A stretch of DNA of 64,000 nucleotides from Fibrobacterota bacterium (GTDB taxonomy: Bacteria; Fibrobacterota; Chitinivibrionia; Chitinivibrionales; FEN-1185). The notes under the pieces were generated by a model. That model searched no databases. It was not told the origin of the DNA and saw only the letters and a program-made list of their open reading frames with translations. The stretch covers positions 125,444 to 189,443 of the forward strand of contig PLWQ01000018.1 in assembly GCA_003165595.1 (NCBI GenBank), read 5' to 3'. Positions 8,723-16,492 of the stretch are shown here, one piece after another; within the stretch, counting starts at the first letter, position 1; every line of letters starts with the position of its first letter. Both the position numbers and the translations under genes were made by a program.

Positions 8723-10456
8723 ATGAAAAAAGCAATCATCATTATCTGCGCGGTTCTCGTGGCCGCCGCGGGTGTGGCCGTGTACTGGTTCGTATTCCGC
8801 AAGAATTTGAGCGACAGCATTGTTATCCCGTATATTGCGCACCAGAAGCCGCGTATCGACCCGCACGTTCCCAGCCCGATTCCCATAGCCGACAAGCTTG
8901 ACGAAGTGGTGTTCGACGGGCTGTTTAACGTTTCGGCGAACCCCAGCGGCATCACCTACGAAGACGGGCTTGGGGAATATCTGGGCATCGACAAGAACAA
9001 CGTGGTGACGGTGCGGCTCAAGCAGGGAAAGAAATGGCATTCGAGCTGGAATGTCACCATGGAGAAGAACAAGGCAACAATCACGCCCAAGCTGGACGTA
9101 GTTTTTTCCGCGCAGGACCTTCAATTCACGCTGCGCCGTATTCAGAAGCTCGGCAGCCTTTCGCCCGACTATATCCTGGTGTCGCAGGCGATACCGGATT
9201 TCAATTTTTCCGGGCCGGACAACAACGGCGAAATAAAATTCCAGTTCAAAGGCGACCGCATCTGGGGAGAGAGCGACATCAAAGAGGTTCTGTCGTTCAA
9301 AATAATCCCGGCAACTTCGGAAATGGACGCCCCCGCCTACAATATCGGGACAGGTCCGTACATGCTTACCGGTGAATACGAAGACGTGATTTTCTTCCAC
9401 AAAATGCCCGAGGGTGTGGCGCATATCACGAATTTTATTCTCAAGCCGTTTATCGACAACAGCACCTACACCACCGAACTGAGGAACCGGAACGTCAACA
9501 CCCTGCTGTCCACGCCGTTCGGCGCCGTGTCGCCCATCCTCGGCGACAGTACGCAGTTTTTCCATAAGTCAAGTATCGCCACGTGTTTCTTCGCCATCCT
9601 TTATAATGTTGAGAAACTCAACCACGACCAGCGGCTTGCCCTGCGCAAGCTCGTCAATAACGAGATGGTTATGGATCGCTTCTTCAAGATGAATTCCCAA
9701 CAGCAGCGCCATATCGCCAATTACAAAGGGGAGGGCGACAATTACGCCGAGTATCTGAACAACAGCGTGTTTCCCACCACCTCGTACTATGTTGAAGAAA
9801 AAGTGGTGACGCCGCTTGCCGCCAGGGAAGGCCCGGACCCGTCGGTGCTGCCCGATACGGTGCGTATCCAGACCTGCCTCAACTACGATTTCCGCGAAGA
9901 GCTTTCCGACATCGTTGAAATCCTCAATGACCCGGGCATGTTCCATGGCAAGATCAAGGTGAGCGCCGTGAGCAACGACGAGATCCGCAGGGGGAATTAC
10001 GACGCAGTGCTCGTTCCCATCTCCGGGTACCGCAGCAATTTCCTGTTCGACCTGTATCCAATTTTCCTGCGCGAACCAGATTTCGAATCGTACAAAATCA
10101 ACCTGCAGACCATGGTTGACGGCAAGGGAAAAGATGCGGCAGATCCCAAGTGCTTCACCGCATCCAGGAACTTTTTCCACCTTGACCTGAGCGGCTCGTC
10201 GCCCGATCGGGACGACACCAGGAAGCTCCTCGACGACATTTACAATTTCATGTCGACGCGCGAAATCGGCGACAAACAGGCATATTCGCAGATGATAGAC
10301 CAGCTCGACCAGAAGCTGGCGCTCGGCTCGTGGCTGTTCTCGCTGCCGTCGCTGGCCTATTTTTCGACGCAGTTTGATGCCTCGACTATCGACTTGTACG
10401 GCACTGCGTCGCAGTTGTCGACTGTTGAGAAGTGGGAAGAAAGAAAAAAGCAGTAG
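8723..10456 (+). CDS. ABC transporter substrate-binding protein, family 5 (oligopeptide type)
   Basis: A 577-residue protein resembling the SBP_bac_5 family (DppA/OppA). Residues 5-26 are a strongly hydrophobic helix without a lipobox or obvious cleavage site, so it is probably anchored in the inner membrane. Family patterns include FDGLFNVSANPSG near the start, VTVRLKQGKKWHS (the usual L-R-x-G-v-k-W-H-d region), VFSAQDLQFTLRRI, YNIGTGPYML (G-T-G-P-Y) and LNHDQRLALRKLVN. The family binds peptides, nickel chelates or oligosaccharides; the ligand cannot be predicted. Matching permease and ATPase genes lie at 14093-17991, separated by an antisense gene. Confidence 0.8.
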   Translation: MKKAIIIICAVLVAAAGVAVYWFVFRKNLSDSIVIPYIAHQKPRIDPHVPSPIPIADKLDEVVFDGLFNVSANPSGITYEDGLGEYLGIDKNNVVTVRLKQGKKWHSSWNVTMEKNKATITPKLDVVFSAQDLQFTLRRIQKLGSLSPDYILVSQAIPDFNFSGPDNNGEIKFQFKGDRIWGESDIKEVLSFKIIPATSEMDAPAYNIGTGPYMLTGEYEDVIFFHKMPEGVAHITNFILKPFIDNSTYTTELRNRNVNTLLSTPFGAVSPILGDSTQFFHKSSIATCFFAILYNVEKLNHDQRLALRKLVNNEMVMDRFFKMNSQQQRHIANYKGEGDNYAEYLNNSVFPTTSYYVEEKVVTPLAAREGPDPSVLPDTVRIQTCLNYDFREELSDIVEILNDPGMFHGKIKVSAVSNDEIRRGNYDAVLVPISGYRSNFLFDLYPIFLREPDFESYKINLQTMVDGKGKDAADPKCFTASRNFFHLDLSGSSPDRDDTRKLLDDIYNFMSTREIGDKQAYSQMIDQLDQKLALGSWLFSLPSLAYFSTQFDASTIDLYGTASQLSTVEKWEERKKQ

Positions 10457-10534
10457 TCTGAGTAATTGCTTGTAGAGAATGTGGAGGGAACCCGTTTTAC
10501 GGTTCCCCGTGGTTTGAACATCCCCGCAACAAAA

Positions 10535-10566
10535 CGCGAGCCCGACTATGTGGGGCCGGGCTCGCG
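10535..10566 (-). terminator. Terminator of the beta-helix protein gene
   Basis: A perfect 10-bp stem CGCGAGCCCG/CGGGCTCGCG (10535-10544 and 10557-10566). Read on the minus strand it is followed by TTTTGTTG and lies 30 bases after the stop of the 10597-12834 gene. A second, weaker hairpin GGGAACC/GGTTCCC just to the left may serve the convergent plus-strand gene. Confidence 0.6.
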
Positions 10567-10596
10567 CAAAAAAAACAACTGACGCCATTCCTGCTG

Positions 10597-12834
10597 CTAG
10601 GGATACTGATCGATAACCGATTTGGTGTTTGCGCTGTTGGCAGTGGCGCCTGTTCCGTTGACAACATGCGTGATCTGCCCCTGGTTGCCGCCGAGAGAAA
10701 TGATGACGGCGTGGTGAATCTTCATTGCTCCGCCGGTTGGACCTTCAATGGCATTGTCCACCTTGATCGCAGCCTTGTTGAAATAGGCATAAATTCCAAG
10801 CCCCCATGCCTCGTGACTGGTGACCGTGCTCGCCACCTTGTATGACGCGTACCCGCTTGCGCCGTCATGGTTGAAATCGCCCTGGCTCGGCACGTCGTAG
10901 GGCATTTCACATTGCAGGAAGTAGTTTCGGCCGTCGTTTCCGTTCCACATACACTGGTATTGCTGGTGATGTTCAACCATTTGAGCGTACACGGTCACCT
11001 TGTTGCCGTTGACAATGAGGCCGTGCTTGGAGGTATTCGAAGTCCAACCAACGCCGGTGCCGTGATCCGCGCGCCAGAGCCAGCAGTGGTCAAGGATAAC
11101 ATTGTTGCTGTTGATCATCACCGCGCAGGAGTCCTTTCCGGCGCCAAAACCGCCTTCCCGCGCAAAAATGTCGAACAGGCAGGTGGGGTTTGCGCTGTGA
11201 TCATTCGGACTGTCCGGATCGTCGCCTACCAGCAACTGCACGTCGACAGCTGACGTGCCGGCATCGAACAGCAGGCCGCCGATCTTCACTCCGTCAACAT
11301 CGGCCACCCGCATTGATATGACGCCGTTTGCCGGTACCAGAGTGGCGAATCCGAGTCCCAGAACCACGGTATTCGGCCGGAGAATGGAAATGGAGTTTTC
11401 GAGATTGTAAATGCCCGGCGTGAGGATCAGGTTCTTGCCCTGTGCGAGTGCCGCGTTGATGGTGGCGGCGCTGTCGGTTGCGGCCCGGGCAAGGTAGAAC
11501 TGATCGATGGGCATCGATTCTCCCGCCAAGGTCGCGCCCCCCCAGGTGATGCCCTGTGAGTTGCTTCTGAGTGCAGGAACAAATACGGAGTAATTTCCCG
11601 CTGCGTCAATGCAGAGAAAGGGCTTTTCGCGAGAGACGGGCGTAAGCGGAACAACCGAGACAGCGCCGGTGGGCCAGTTTTCCAAGGGTGGGTCCATGTC
11701 GCCTTGAAAGAACATGTTCCAAACGCCGCCGGCCCACGCTGCAAGATTGCAGTTGCGTGTGTACCACTGCTGCTGGGAGCCGGAGGAGATCGTCCCGTCA
11801 ATCATGCAGTCGGACATGAAGCCGCCGCTGGAGCCGCCGCCGTCATCGAGCTTCATCGCGCCCTTCACGTGCATCCGCCTGAACGGCGCGGCCTGAGAAA
11901 CCGCCCACACATCCGTGCCGCCCGTGGGAGAAACGCTCAAATTCTCCGCGCCGCGCCAGAAATATACCAGTGAACTGGTGCCCCGCGACTGCACTGCACC
12001 CGTGATCGCAACCGAATCCGGAGAAAGCCCCAGCCCGAGCGCCTGGATGTAGTAGCCCAGGGTGACTGTGAGATTGTAATGCCCCGGCTTGAACAAATAG
12101 GCTGCACGCTGGGTCGAGAACTGCGACGTGGAGCCCAGAAGTCCATCCATGGTGGATTGGATCGTGGACATCGGCATCGACGGGTCGAATATTTCTACGT
12201 TTGGTCCAAAGTCCGGGGCGGACACGCCGGAGAGCACAATATTGATTGTGTCCGTGAGTGAGCCGATCTGCCGCACGTTCGTCTGGTACCCGGATTTGGC
12301 CGCTTGCAGCCAGTCGGTTGCCTCTCGTTTCGACAATAAACTGTTTGTCAATGACCCGCTCGATACGGAGAATGCGCCGGTACTCCGGGATTCAATCGGG
12401 TATGTTCTGTTCGTCCCGCCGATGGAGACGTGCAAAAGGAGAATGCCGTGGCCGAGCCGGTTGGCGGCGGCCGAAGCGCTCGTGGTGCCCATACTCAGCA
12501 TGCCGGAAAAAACCCGTGCAACCAGTCTGCCCCGAACGTCGGAGAGCGTGACATTCGCTGGCATTGGCTCCGGAACTCGAAAGACGAACGAGCCGTTTCT
12601 GTATGCGACGCTACAGGCGGGTCTTTGAGGAACGGGCACAATTGTACCCGTCCGGCTTGCAAGCAAATAGGTGCCGTCCGCCCTCGTGGTGCAAGACGCA
12701 GCGTGCACAAAAAGCCTTACGACCACTCCTTGCAAAGGTTGGCTGGACGTGTCGGTGACGGTCCCGGAAATATTGACGGTTTGGCCGCAGACAAAAGAGA
12801 ATAGGAGCAGGATCGGCAGCGAGACTTTTCTCAT
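10597..12834 (-). CDS. Secreted beta-helix protein of the family often labelled 'adenylyl cyclase'
   Basis: About 745 residues. MRKVSLPILLLFSFVCGQ is a signal peptide. Next comes a CarboxypepD_reg-like beta-sandwich (VNISGTVTDTSSQPLQGVVV), a sorting-like module (LSDVRGRLVARVF), then a domain of roughly 540 residues. That domain strongly recalls proteins from Streptomyces and other actinobacteria named 'adenylyl cyclase' by old annotation: DFGPNVEIFDPSMPMSTIQS, WAVSQAAPFRRMHVKG, TPVSREKPFLCID, ADVDGVKIGGLLFDAG and WRADHGTGVGW. The pattern is of a right-handed parallel beta-helix, likely polysaccharide-binding or -degrading, not a cyclase. The ATG at 12834 has GGGGAG upstream on the minus strand. 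The gene sits antisense within the transporter locus. Confidence 0.8.
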   Translation of the reverse strand: MRKVSLPILLLFSFVCGQTVNISGTVTDTSSQPLQGVVVRLFVHAASCTTRADGTYLLASRTGTIVPVPQRPACSVAYRNGSFVFRVPEPMPANVTLSDVRGRLVARVFSGMLSMGTTSASAAANRLGHGILLLHVSIGGTNRTYPIESRSTGAFSVSSGSLTNSLLSKREATDWLQAAKSGYQTNVRQIGSLTDTINIVLSGVSAPDFGPNVEIFDPSMPMSTIQSTMDGLLGSTSQFSTQRAAYLFKPGHYNLTVTLGYYIQALGLGLSPDSVAITGAVQSRGTSSLVYFWRGAENLSVSPTGGTDVWAVSQAAPFRRMHVKGAMKLDDGGGSSGGFMSDCMIDGTISSGSQQQWYTRNCNLAAWAGGVWNMFFQGDMDPPLENWPTGAVSVVPLTPVSREKPFLCIDAAGNYSVFVPALRSNSQGITWGGATLAGESMPIDQFYLARAATDSAATINAALAQGKNLILTPGIYNLENSISILRPNTVVLGLGFATLVPANGVISMRVADVDGVKIGGLLFDAGTSAVDVQLLVGDDPDSPNDHSANPTCLFDIFAREGGFGAGKDSCAVMINSNNVILDHCWLWRADHGTGVGWTSNTSKHGLIVNGNKVTVYAQMVEHHQQYQCMWNGNDGRNYFLQCEMPYDVPSQGDFNHDGASGYASYKVASTVTSHEAWGLGIYAYFNKAAIKVDNAIEGPTGGAMKIHHAVIISLGGNQGQITHVVNGTGATANSANTKSVIDQYP

Positions 12835-13208
12835 GTGAACAAGGCTCCCCAAAGGGCAAACAGTTCGTTCTGTCGTTGGAACTCCGGCCGGACCGGCCGC
12901 CTATCAATGGTAGCCGCCTGGCGAGGAGGTCCCAGGAGAACTCCCGGCCAATAACCTTTCCCGTTGTCCTGTCCGACTCGTCTATCCTAAAATATAATTG
13001 CAGAACCAGCCGCCGTTTGAACTCCGTCACGCGTCAGAACAATTTCTTGTTATGGTTAGGTGCGGCGTGATCCGCATTCTTATCCGGGTAGGGCGAGTGA
13101 ATAGATACACGGTATCCTCGGTTTCCAGCTCGATCAATAATTATTTTATAGTCCGGGGATTTCTTCCGACGAATTCGAGCCGCGTTTCTCAACCAGGCTG
13201 CAGGCGCA
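12835..13208. other. Divergent intergenic region
   Basis: 374 bases between divergent genes, with no gene seen. A perfect TATAAT at 12993-12998 on the plus strand could be a -10 box for the 13209 gene, but no good -35 box stands 16-18 bases before it. Other short frames here have no ribosome site. Confidence 0.5.
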
Positions 13209-14096
13209 ATGAACACGATAGTCATCACATCGGGCGCAATTCTTTTGTCAATAGCCGGCTTCTGCTATTCTCAGAAATCCGCCGACTTCGCCATCTTGTC
13301 GCAGCCGCGCGATTACACCATCCTCAATCAATACCAGCAACCGCTTTCGGATGCGGAGAAGAAGTCGCTTGGGGTCAACCTGCCGGCGCAAATTGAGAAT
13401 GACGATGAACTGCTCGGCGATCAGATCACCCATGCGCTCAGGTTTGATTTCGATGGAAGGACATGGTTTCTTCAAAAGGACGAAGCCGGTAACTTGATCG
13501 GCGACAGGGGCAAGCAGTTCCGGCAGATGTTCAGGAAATGCACTGTTCTTGGTGACACTCTCCTGATAACTGAAGACCGGGCCGTGCCCTTTTCGGAAAA
13601 ATTCCCGCCCGCCGGCCAGGGAAAGTCTCTTGGGAAAGGGGAGGCTGTCGTAAGAATATTCTCCACCGGACAGTTCGTCTACGTCAAGCGCGGCGATGCC
13701 CGAGCGGAGTATGGGTGGTGTTCGTTCGCGAGGAGGTCGGCATGGAAAGCCGTTGAACATGCCGTGGAGAAACCCCAGGCGCTCACCGGCCATCTGTCGG
13801 ATCAGATTGTCCGGCGCTTTGCAGAGGCCAACAAGGTGTACAAAGAGTATTTCGATCATTTCAATGAATTCACGCACCAGGAGAAAACAGTTCCGGCGTG
13901 GCAATGCGAGGCAAGCGGCAACGAGGTGCGGTGCACCCTTAACCTTCCGTACAGAAACAGCTCACAGCTCGAAGAAAGCACGCAATACCTTGTTCGCGAC
14001 GTGGAGAACATGTTGATCGGAAAACACTACGAGGTTGTGGGCGGCAAGGGCGAAATCCTGGTTAAGCCGAAGGCGGACGCTGGAGCGCGGCAGTGA
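13209..14096 (+). CDS. Secreted protein of unknown function in the transporter operon
   Basis: A 295-residue protein with a signal peptide (hydrophobic residues 4-20, cleavage likely after FCYS). Residues about 115-175 form a beta-rich segment (GDTLLITEDRAVPFSEKFPP and GEAVVRIFSTGQFVYVKRGD) that could be an SH3-like barrel; this is a guess from strand pattern only. Residues 200-230 are helical. No catalytic motif is recognised. The stop overlaps the GTG start of the next gene (GTGA at 14093-14096), so it is translationally coupled to the permease gene and probably works with the transporter, for example as a periplasmic accessory protein. Confidence 0.6.
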   Translation: MNTIVITSGAILLSIAGFCYSQKSADFAILSQPRDYTILNQYQQPLSDAEKKSLGVNLPAQIENDDELLGDQITHALRFDFDGRTWFLQKDEAGNLIGDRGKQFRQMFRKCTVLGDTLLITEDRAVPFSEKFPPAGQGKSLGKGEAVVRIFSTGQFVYVKRGDARAEYGWCSFARRSAWKAVEHAVEKPQALTGHLSDQIVRRFAEANKVYKEYFDHFNEFTHQEKTVPAWQCEASGNEVRCTLNLPYRNSSQLEESTQYLVRDVENMLIGKHYEVVGGKGEILVKPKADAGARQ

Positions 14097-15157
14097 ATCG
14101 AAAACTCTTCGAACATGGGCTGAGCATCGCTTTCGTGACGGCCGTATTGCTGTGCGTGCTCTTTGCGGTACGTTCCGGCACTCAGACCAGAACCAAAGCC
14201 GAAGCAGCTTCGTCGCAGACCTACGGCAATCTCGGGTTCGTGGATTTCGACAATGCTTTTCACAAGGCGCTGCTCAAGGACGCGGTGAACATCTTCTACC
14301 CGGACCAATACGAAAAGAACAACGCCGCGGTTGAGAAGATTCTTGCGAATAAGGAAAACGAATTCAGCAGGAAGCTGCAGGAATCCGGCGTGGAGGAACG
14401 GCTTTCGTTTGGAAAGCTTTTGCAATTGTTGGTCATGCTTCTCAAGTTCGTACTCGTGTACGCCGTCGTAATGATCCTAACGTACTATGGCGTCCAGACG
14501 ATTGCCGTGTTCCGGTTTACCCGCAAGAAACTGCGGTCGCGCGAGACAACCCGGTCCTTTGCGGGTGTCCTTGCCCGCGTTGCAAAAACAATCGGAAAGA
14601 CAGCCGTGTATTTCGTACTTTTCTCTCCCGCCTACGTAATCGCGTATTCAATAAGGACGGAATTCAATACCGACACAATCGTCTTTATGGCGCTGCTCGG
14701 CGTAATATCCAACGGCCTGCTTGTTACCTACGCGAATAAGTTCTACGCCTTTCTTGTTGCGGAAAGCAGAAAAGGATACGTTGAGACTGCGCTTGTGAAG
14801 AACTTGTCGGATTCGTATTCGCCCCGCGGACCGGGCGGCATCGGCTACCGCGCCATTCTGAGGCCCGCCAAGCGGTTCGACGGACATGTGTTTGGCCACA
14901 TTTTTTCCAATGCGCGATACCAGTATCTGTCGACCATCAAGGAACAGGCGTCGTTTCTGGTTTCGGGCCTCATCATCATCGAAATGGCGCTCAACATTCA
15001 CGGTCACTTGAGCTACGAGATGCTGCGTCAGATGCTGTACAAGAACTACGACATTGTGATCGCTATTATCCTGGGAATCTTCTATGTGGTGAAGGGAACG
15101 GAAGTCGTGGTTGATATGATGGGGAACAGGGCGGAGAAGAGGATGGAGAACAAGTGA
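14093..15157 (+). CDS. ABC transporter permease, DppB-like
   Basis: A 354-residue inner-membrane protein starting at a GTG that overlaps the previous stop. A first helix (residues about 8-25) is followed by a periplasmic segment of about 80 residues. Five more helices lie between about 105 and 345, the usual plan of the first permease in peptide-type ABC importers. The region RYQYLSTIKEQASFLVSGLI falls where the EAA loop that docks to the ATPase is expected, but its sequence is divergent. Weak similarity plus context (second permease and double ATPase downstream) support the call. Confidence 0.6.
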   Translation: MNRKLFEHGLSIAFVTAVLLCVLFAVRSGTQTRTKAEAASSQTYGNLGFVDFDNAFHKALLKDAVNIFYPDQYEKNNAAVEKILANKENEFSRKLQESGVEERLSFGKLLQLLVMLLKFVLVYAVVMILTYYGVQTIAVFRFTRKKLRSRETTRSFAGVLARVAKTIGKTAVYFVLFSPAYVIAYSIRTEFNTDTIVFMALLGVISNGLLVTYANKFYAFLVAESRKGYVETALVKNLSDSYSPRGPGGIGYRAILRPAKRFDGHVFGHIFSNARYQYLSTIKEQASFLVSGLIIIEMALNIHGHLSYEMLRQMLYKNYDIVIAIILGIFYVVKGTEVVVDMMGNRAEKRMENK

Positions 15158-15190
15158 GTTCAAAGTTGAAAGTTTGAAGTTGAAAGTTAA
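15158..15190. repeat. Heptad repeat, left flank of the four-helix-bundle gene
   Basis: Starts GTTCAAAGTTGAAAGTTTGA and continues with GAAGTTGAAAGTTAA, a run of AAAGTTG-type units. Its inverted counterpart lies at 15600-15639 on the other side of the gene. Confidence 0.6.
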
Positions 15191-15202
15191 GAGAAGCAGG
15201 GA

Positions 15203-15577
15203 ATGGGTACCACATTTGAAGACTTGGATGTATGGAAGAGATCATGCAGATTGACCGTGGAAATGTTCTCTTTGCTTAAGTCGTGCAAGGAATACGGATT
15301 GAAGGACCAGATGCTGCGCGCCTCGGTGTCGATCGCATCGAATATTGCCGAGGGGAGTGAGAGAAACAGCTCGGCGGAGTTCCGCAGATTTCTCTTTATC
15401 GCCAAGGGTTCGGCGGCGGAGCTGCGGACGCAGGTATACATTGCCGGTAGCATCGGAGTCTTTGAGGCTGACGTTTGCCAAAGGCTTGCTGCCGAATTGA
15501 AGGAAGTATCCAAAATGCTCCAGGGACTCGCAAATTCATTATCGACAAGCAGGAGCGTGGGACGCAAAGAGCAATGA
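15203..15577 (+). CDS. Four-helix-bundle protein (23S rRNA intervening-sequence type)
   Basis: A 124-residue protein of the four-helix-bundle family first known from ORFs in 23S rRNA intervening sequences; the Avd protein of diversity-generating retroelements shares the fold. Signature segments are FEDLDVWKRSCRLTVEM at the start, LKDQMLRASVSIASNIAEGS in the middle and the helix FRRFLFIAKGSAAELRTQ. Its molecular role is not known; basic pentameric bundles in the family bind nucleic acid. No reverse transcriptase or variable repeat is nearby. It interrupts a tight transporter operon and is framed by inverted heptad repeats, which suggests it entered as a small cassette. Confidence 0.88.
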   Translation: MGTTFEDLDVWKRSCRLTVEMFSLLKSCKEYGLKDQMLRASVSIASNIAEGSERNSSAEFRRFLFIAKGSAAELRTQVYIAGSIGVFEADVCQRLAAELKEVSKMLQGLANSLSTSRSVGRKEQ

Positions 15578-15599
15578 ACGAGGGCGACGTTCTATTCGG

Positions 15600-15639
15600 T
15601 CAACTTTCAACTTGAAACTTTTAACTTTCTACTAGTTCA
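15600..15639. repeat. Heptad repeat, right flank (inverted)
   Basis: Starts TCAACTTTCAACTTGAAACT and runs on to TTTAACTTTCTACTAGTTCA. It is the inverted form of the units at 15158-15190 and ends directly before the ATG of the second permease at 15641, leaving that gene without a visible ribosome site. Confidence 0.6.
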
Positions 15640-15640
15640 A

Positions 15641-16492
15641 ATGAAACAATTGTTGAAAAGAAAAGACTCCCGCTGGCTCGGCATATGGCTCGCCGGTATT
15701 CTCCTTGTGGGAATATGGGACGTCCTGTTCCTCAACAGGCCCGCGCTGCTTCAGGTGACGGCCGGTTTCTTCAACACCTTCTGCGTTGCGCTCCTGGTGG
15801 TCGTCTTCACGCTGCTATTGGCATGGGGCTTCGCGCTGGCGCTCCATTTTCTTGACGCCGGGAGGAACAGGACCCCCTATATGCTGCTCACCTTTGCGCT
15901 CAATCTTATCCGTTCCATTCCTCAGATCGTGGGCATTCTCTTCGGGTACGTGGGAGTGAGCGCGCTTGTGGAGGCCGGTTTCATTCGAAGCCCGGTCTTG
16001 ATTTTCTCACTCCTCGCGCTGTCAATCAGCCTCTTTGTGTTCATAGAATTCGTCGACCTCCTGCGCGAACGCATCGCACACTTCCAAAAGCTCGACTTTT
16101 ACAATGCGATGCGTGTCTGCGGAATTTCCGAGGGGCGTGTGATCAATTTCGACATTTTGTGGAAGAACAGCAGGATTCACATTCTTAACAAACTGATATC
16201 GGTATTCGGCGCGGCCATATTCCTGCAATGCAGCGTGGATTTCATCATTTCGGTGGGCCTTTCCACCGACGTCAATTCGGTGACCCTGCCCGCGACCATG
16301 GGCAGCCTTCTCGCCAAAATAGACAGCAAGCAGGACATCCTTGCCATCGGCTACACGCTCACGCACCCGGCGTACGCGGGCAACCTGTTTTTCGAACATC
16401 TGATGGGGCTCACGGTTGCGTTTCTCGTGGTCTTCACGCTCATGTCGGTGTACCATATCGCAAATGGGTACGCGGAAAGGCACCGTCTATGA
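15641..16492 (+). CDS. ABC transporter permease, DppC-like
   Basis: A 283-residue inner-membrane protein with about six helices (near residues 14-32, 40-72, 88-103, 118-140, 185-205 and 245-275). The central segment AMRVCGISEGRVINFDILWK is an EAA-type loop (G at the expected place, followed by I-x-F-x-I-L), typical of BPD_transp_1 permeases of the peptide/nickel class. No ribosome site is visible because the repeat at 15600-15639 abuts the start. The stop overlaps the ATPase gene by four bases (ATGA), so the pair is coupled. Confidence 0.72.
   Translation: MKQLLKRKDSRWLGIWLAGILLVGIWDVLFLNRPALLQVTAGFFNTFCVALLVVVFTLLLAWGFALALHFLDAGRNRTPYMLLTFALNLIRSIPQIVGILFGYVGVSALVEAGFIRSPVLIFSLLALSISLFVFIEFVDLLRERIAHFQKLDFYNAMRVCGISEGRVINFDILWKNSRIHILNKLISVFGAAIFLQCSVDFIISVGLSTDVNSVTLPATMGSLLAKIDSKQDILAIGYTLTHPAYAGNLFFEHLMGLTVAFLVVFTLMSVYHIANGYAERHRL

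Noticed and set aside
10597-12834. True adenylyl cyclase
   Set aside because: The name comes from legacy annotation of homologues. The sequence is secreted and beta-helical with no cyclase motifs.
15203-15577. Diversity-generating retroelement (Avd-like gene)
   Set aside because: The protein shares the four-helix-bundle fold, but no reverse transcriptase, template repeat or variable repeat lies nearby.
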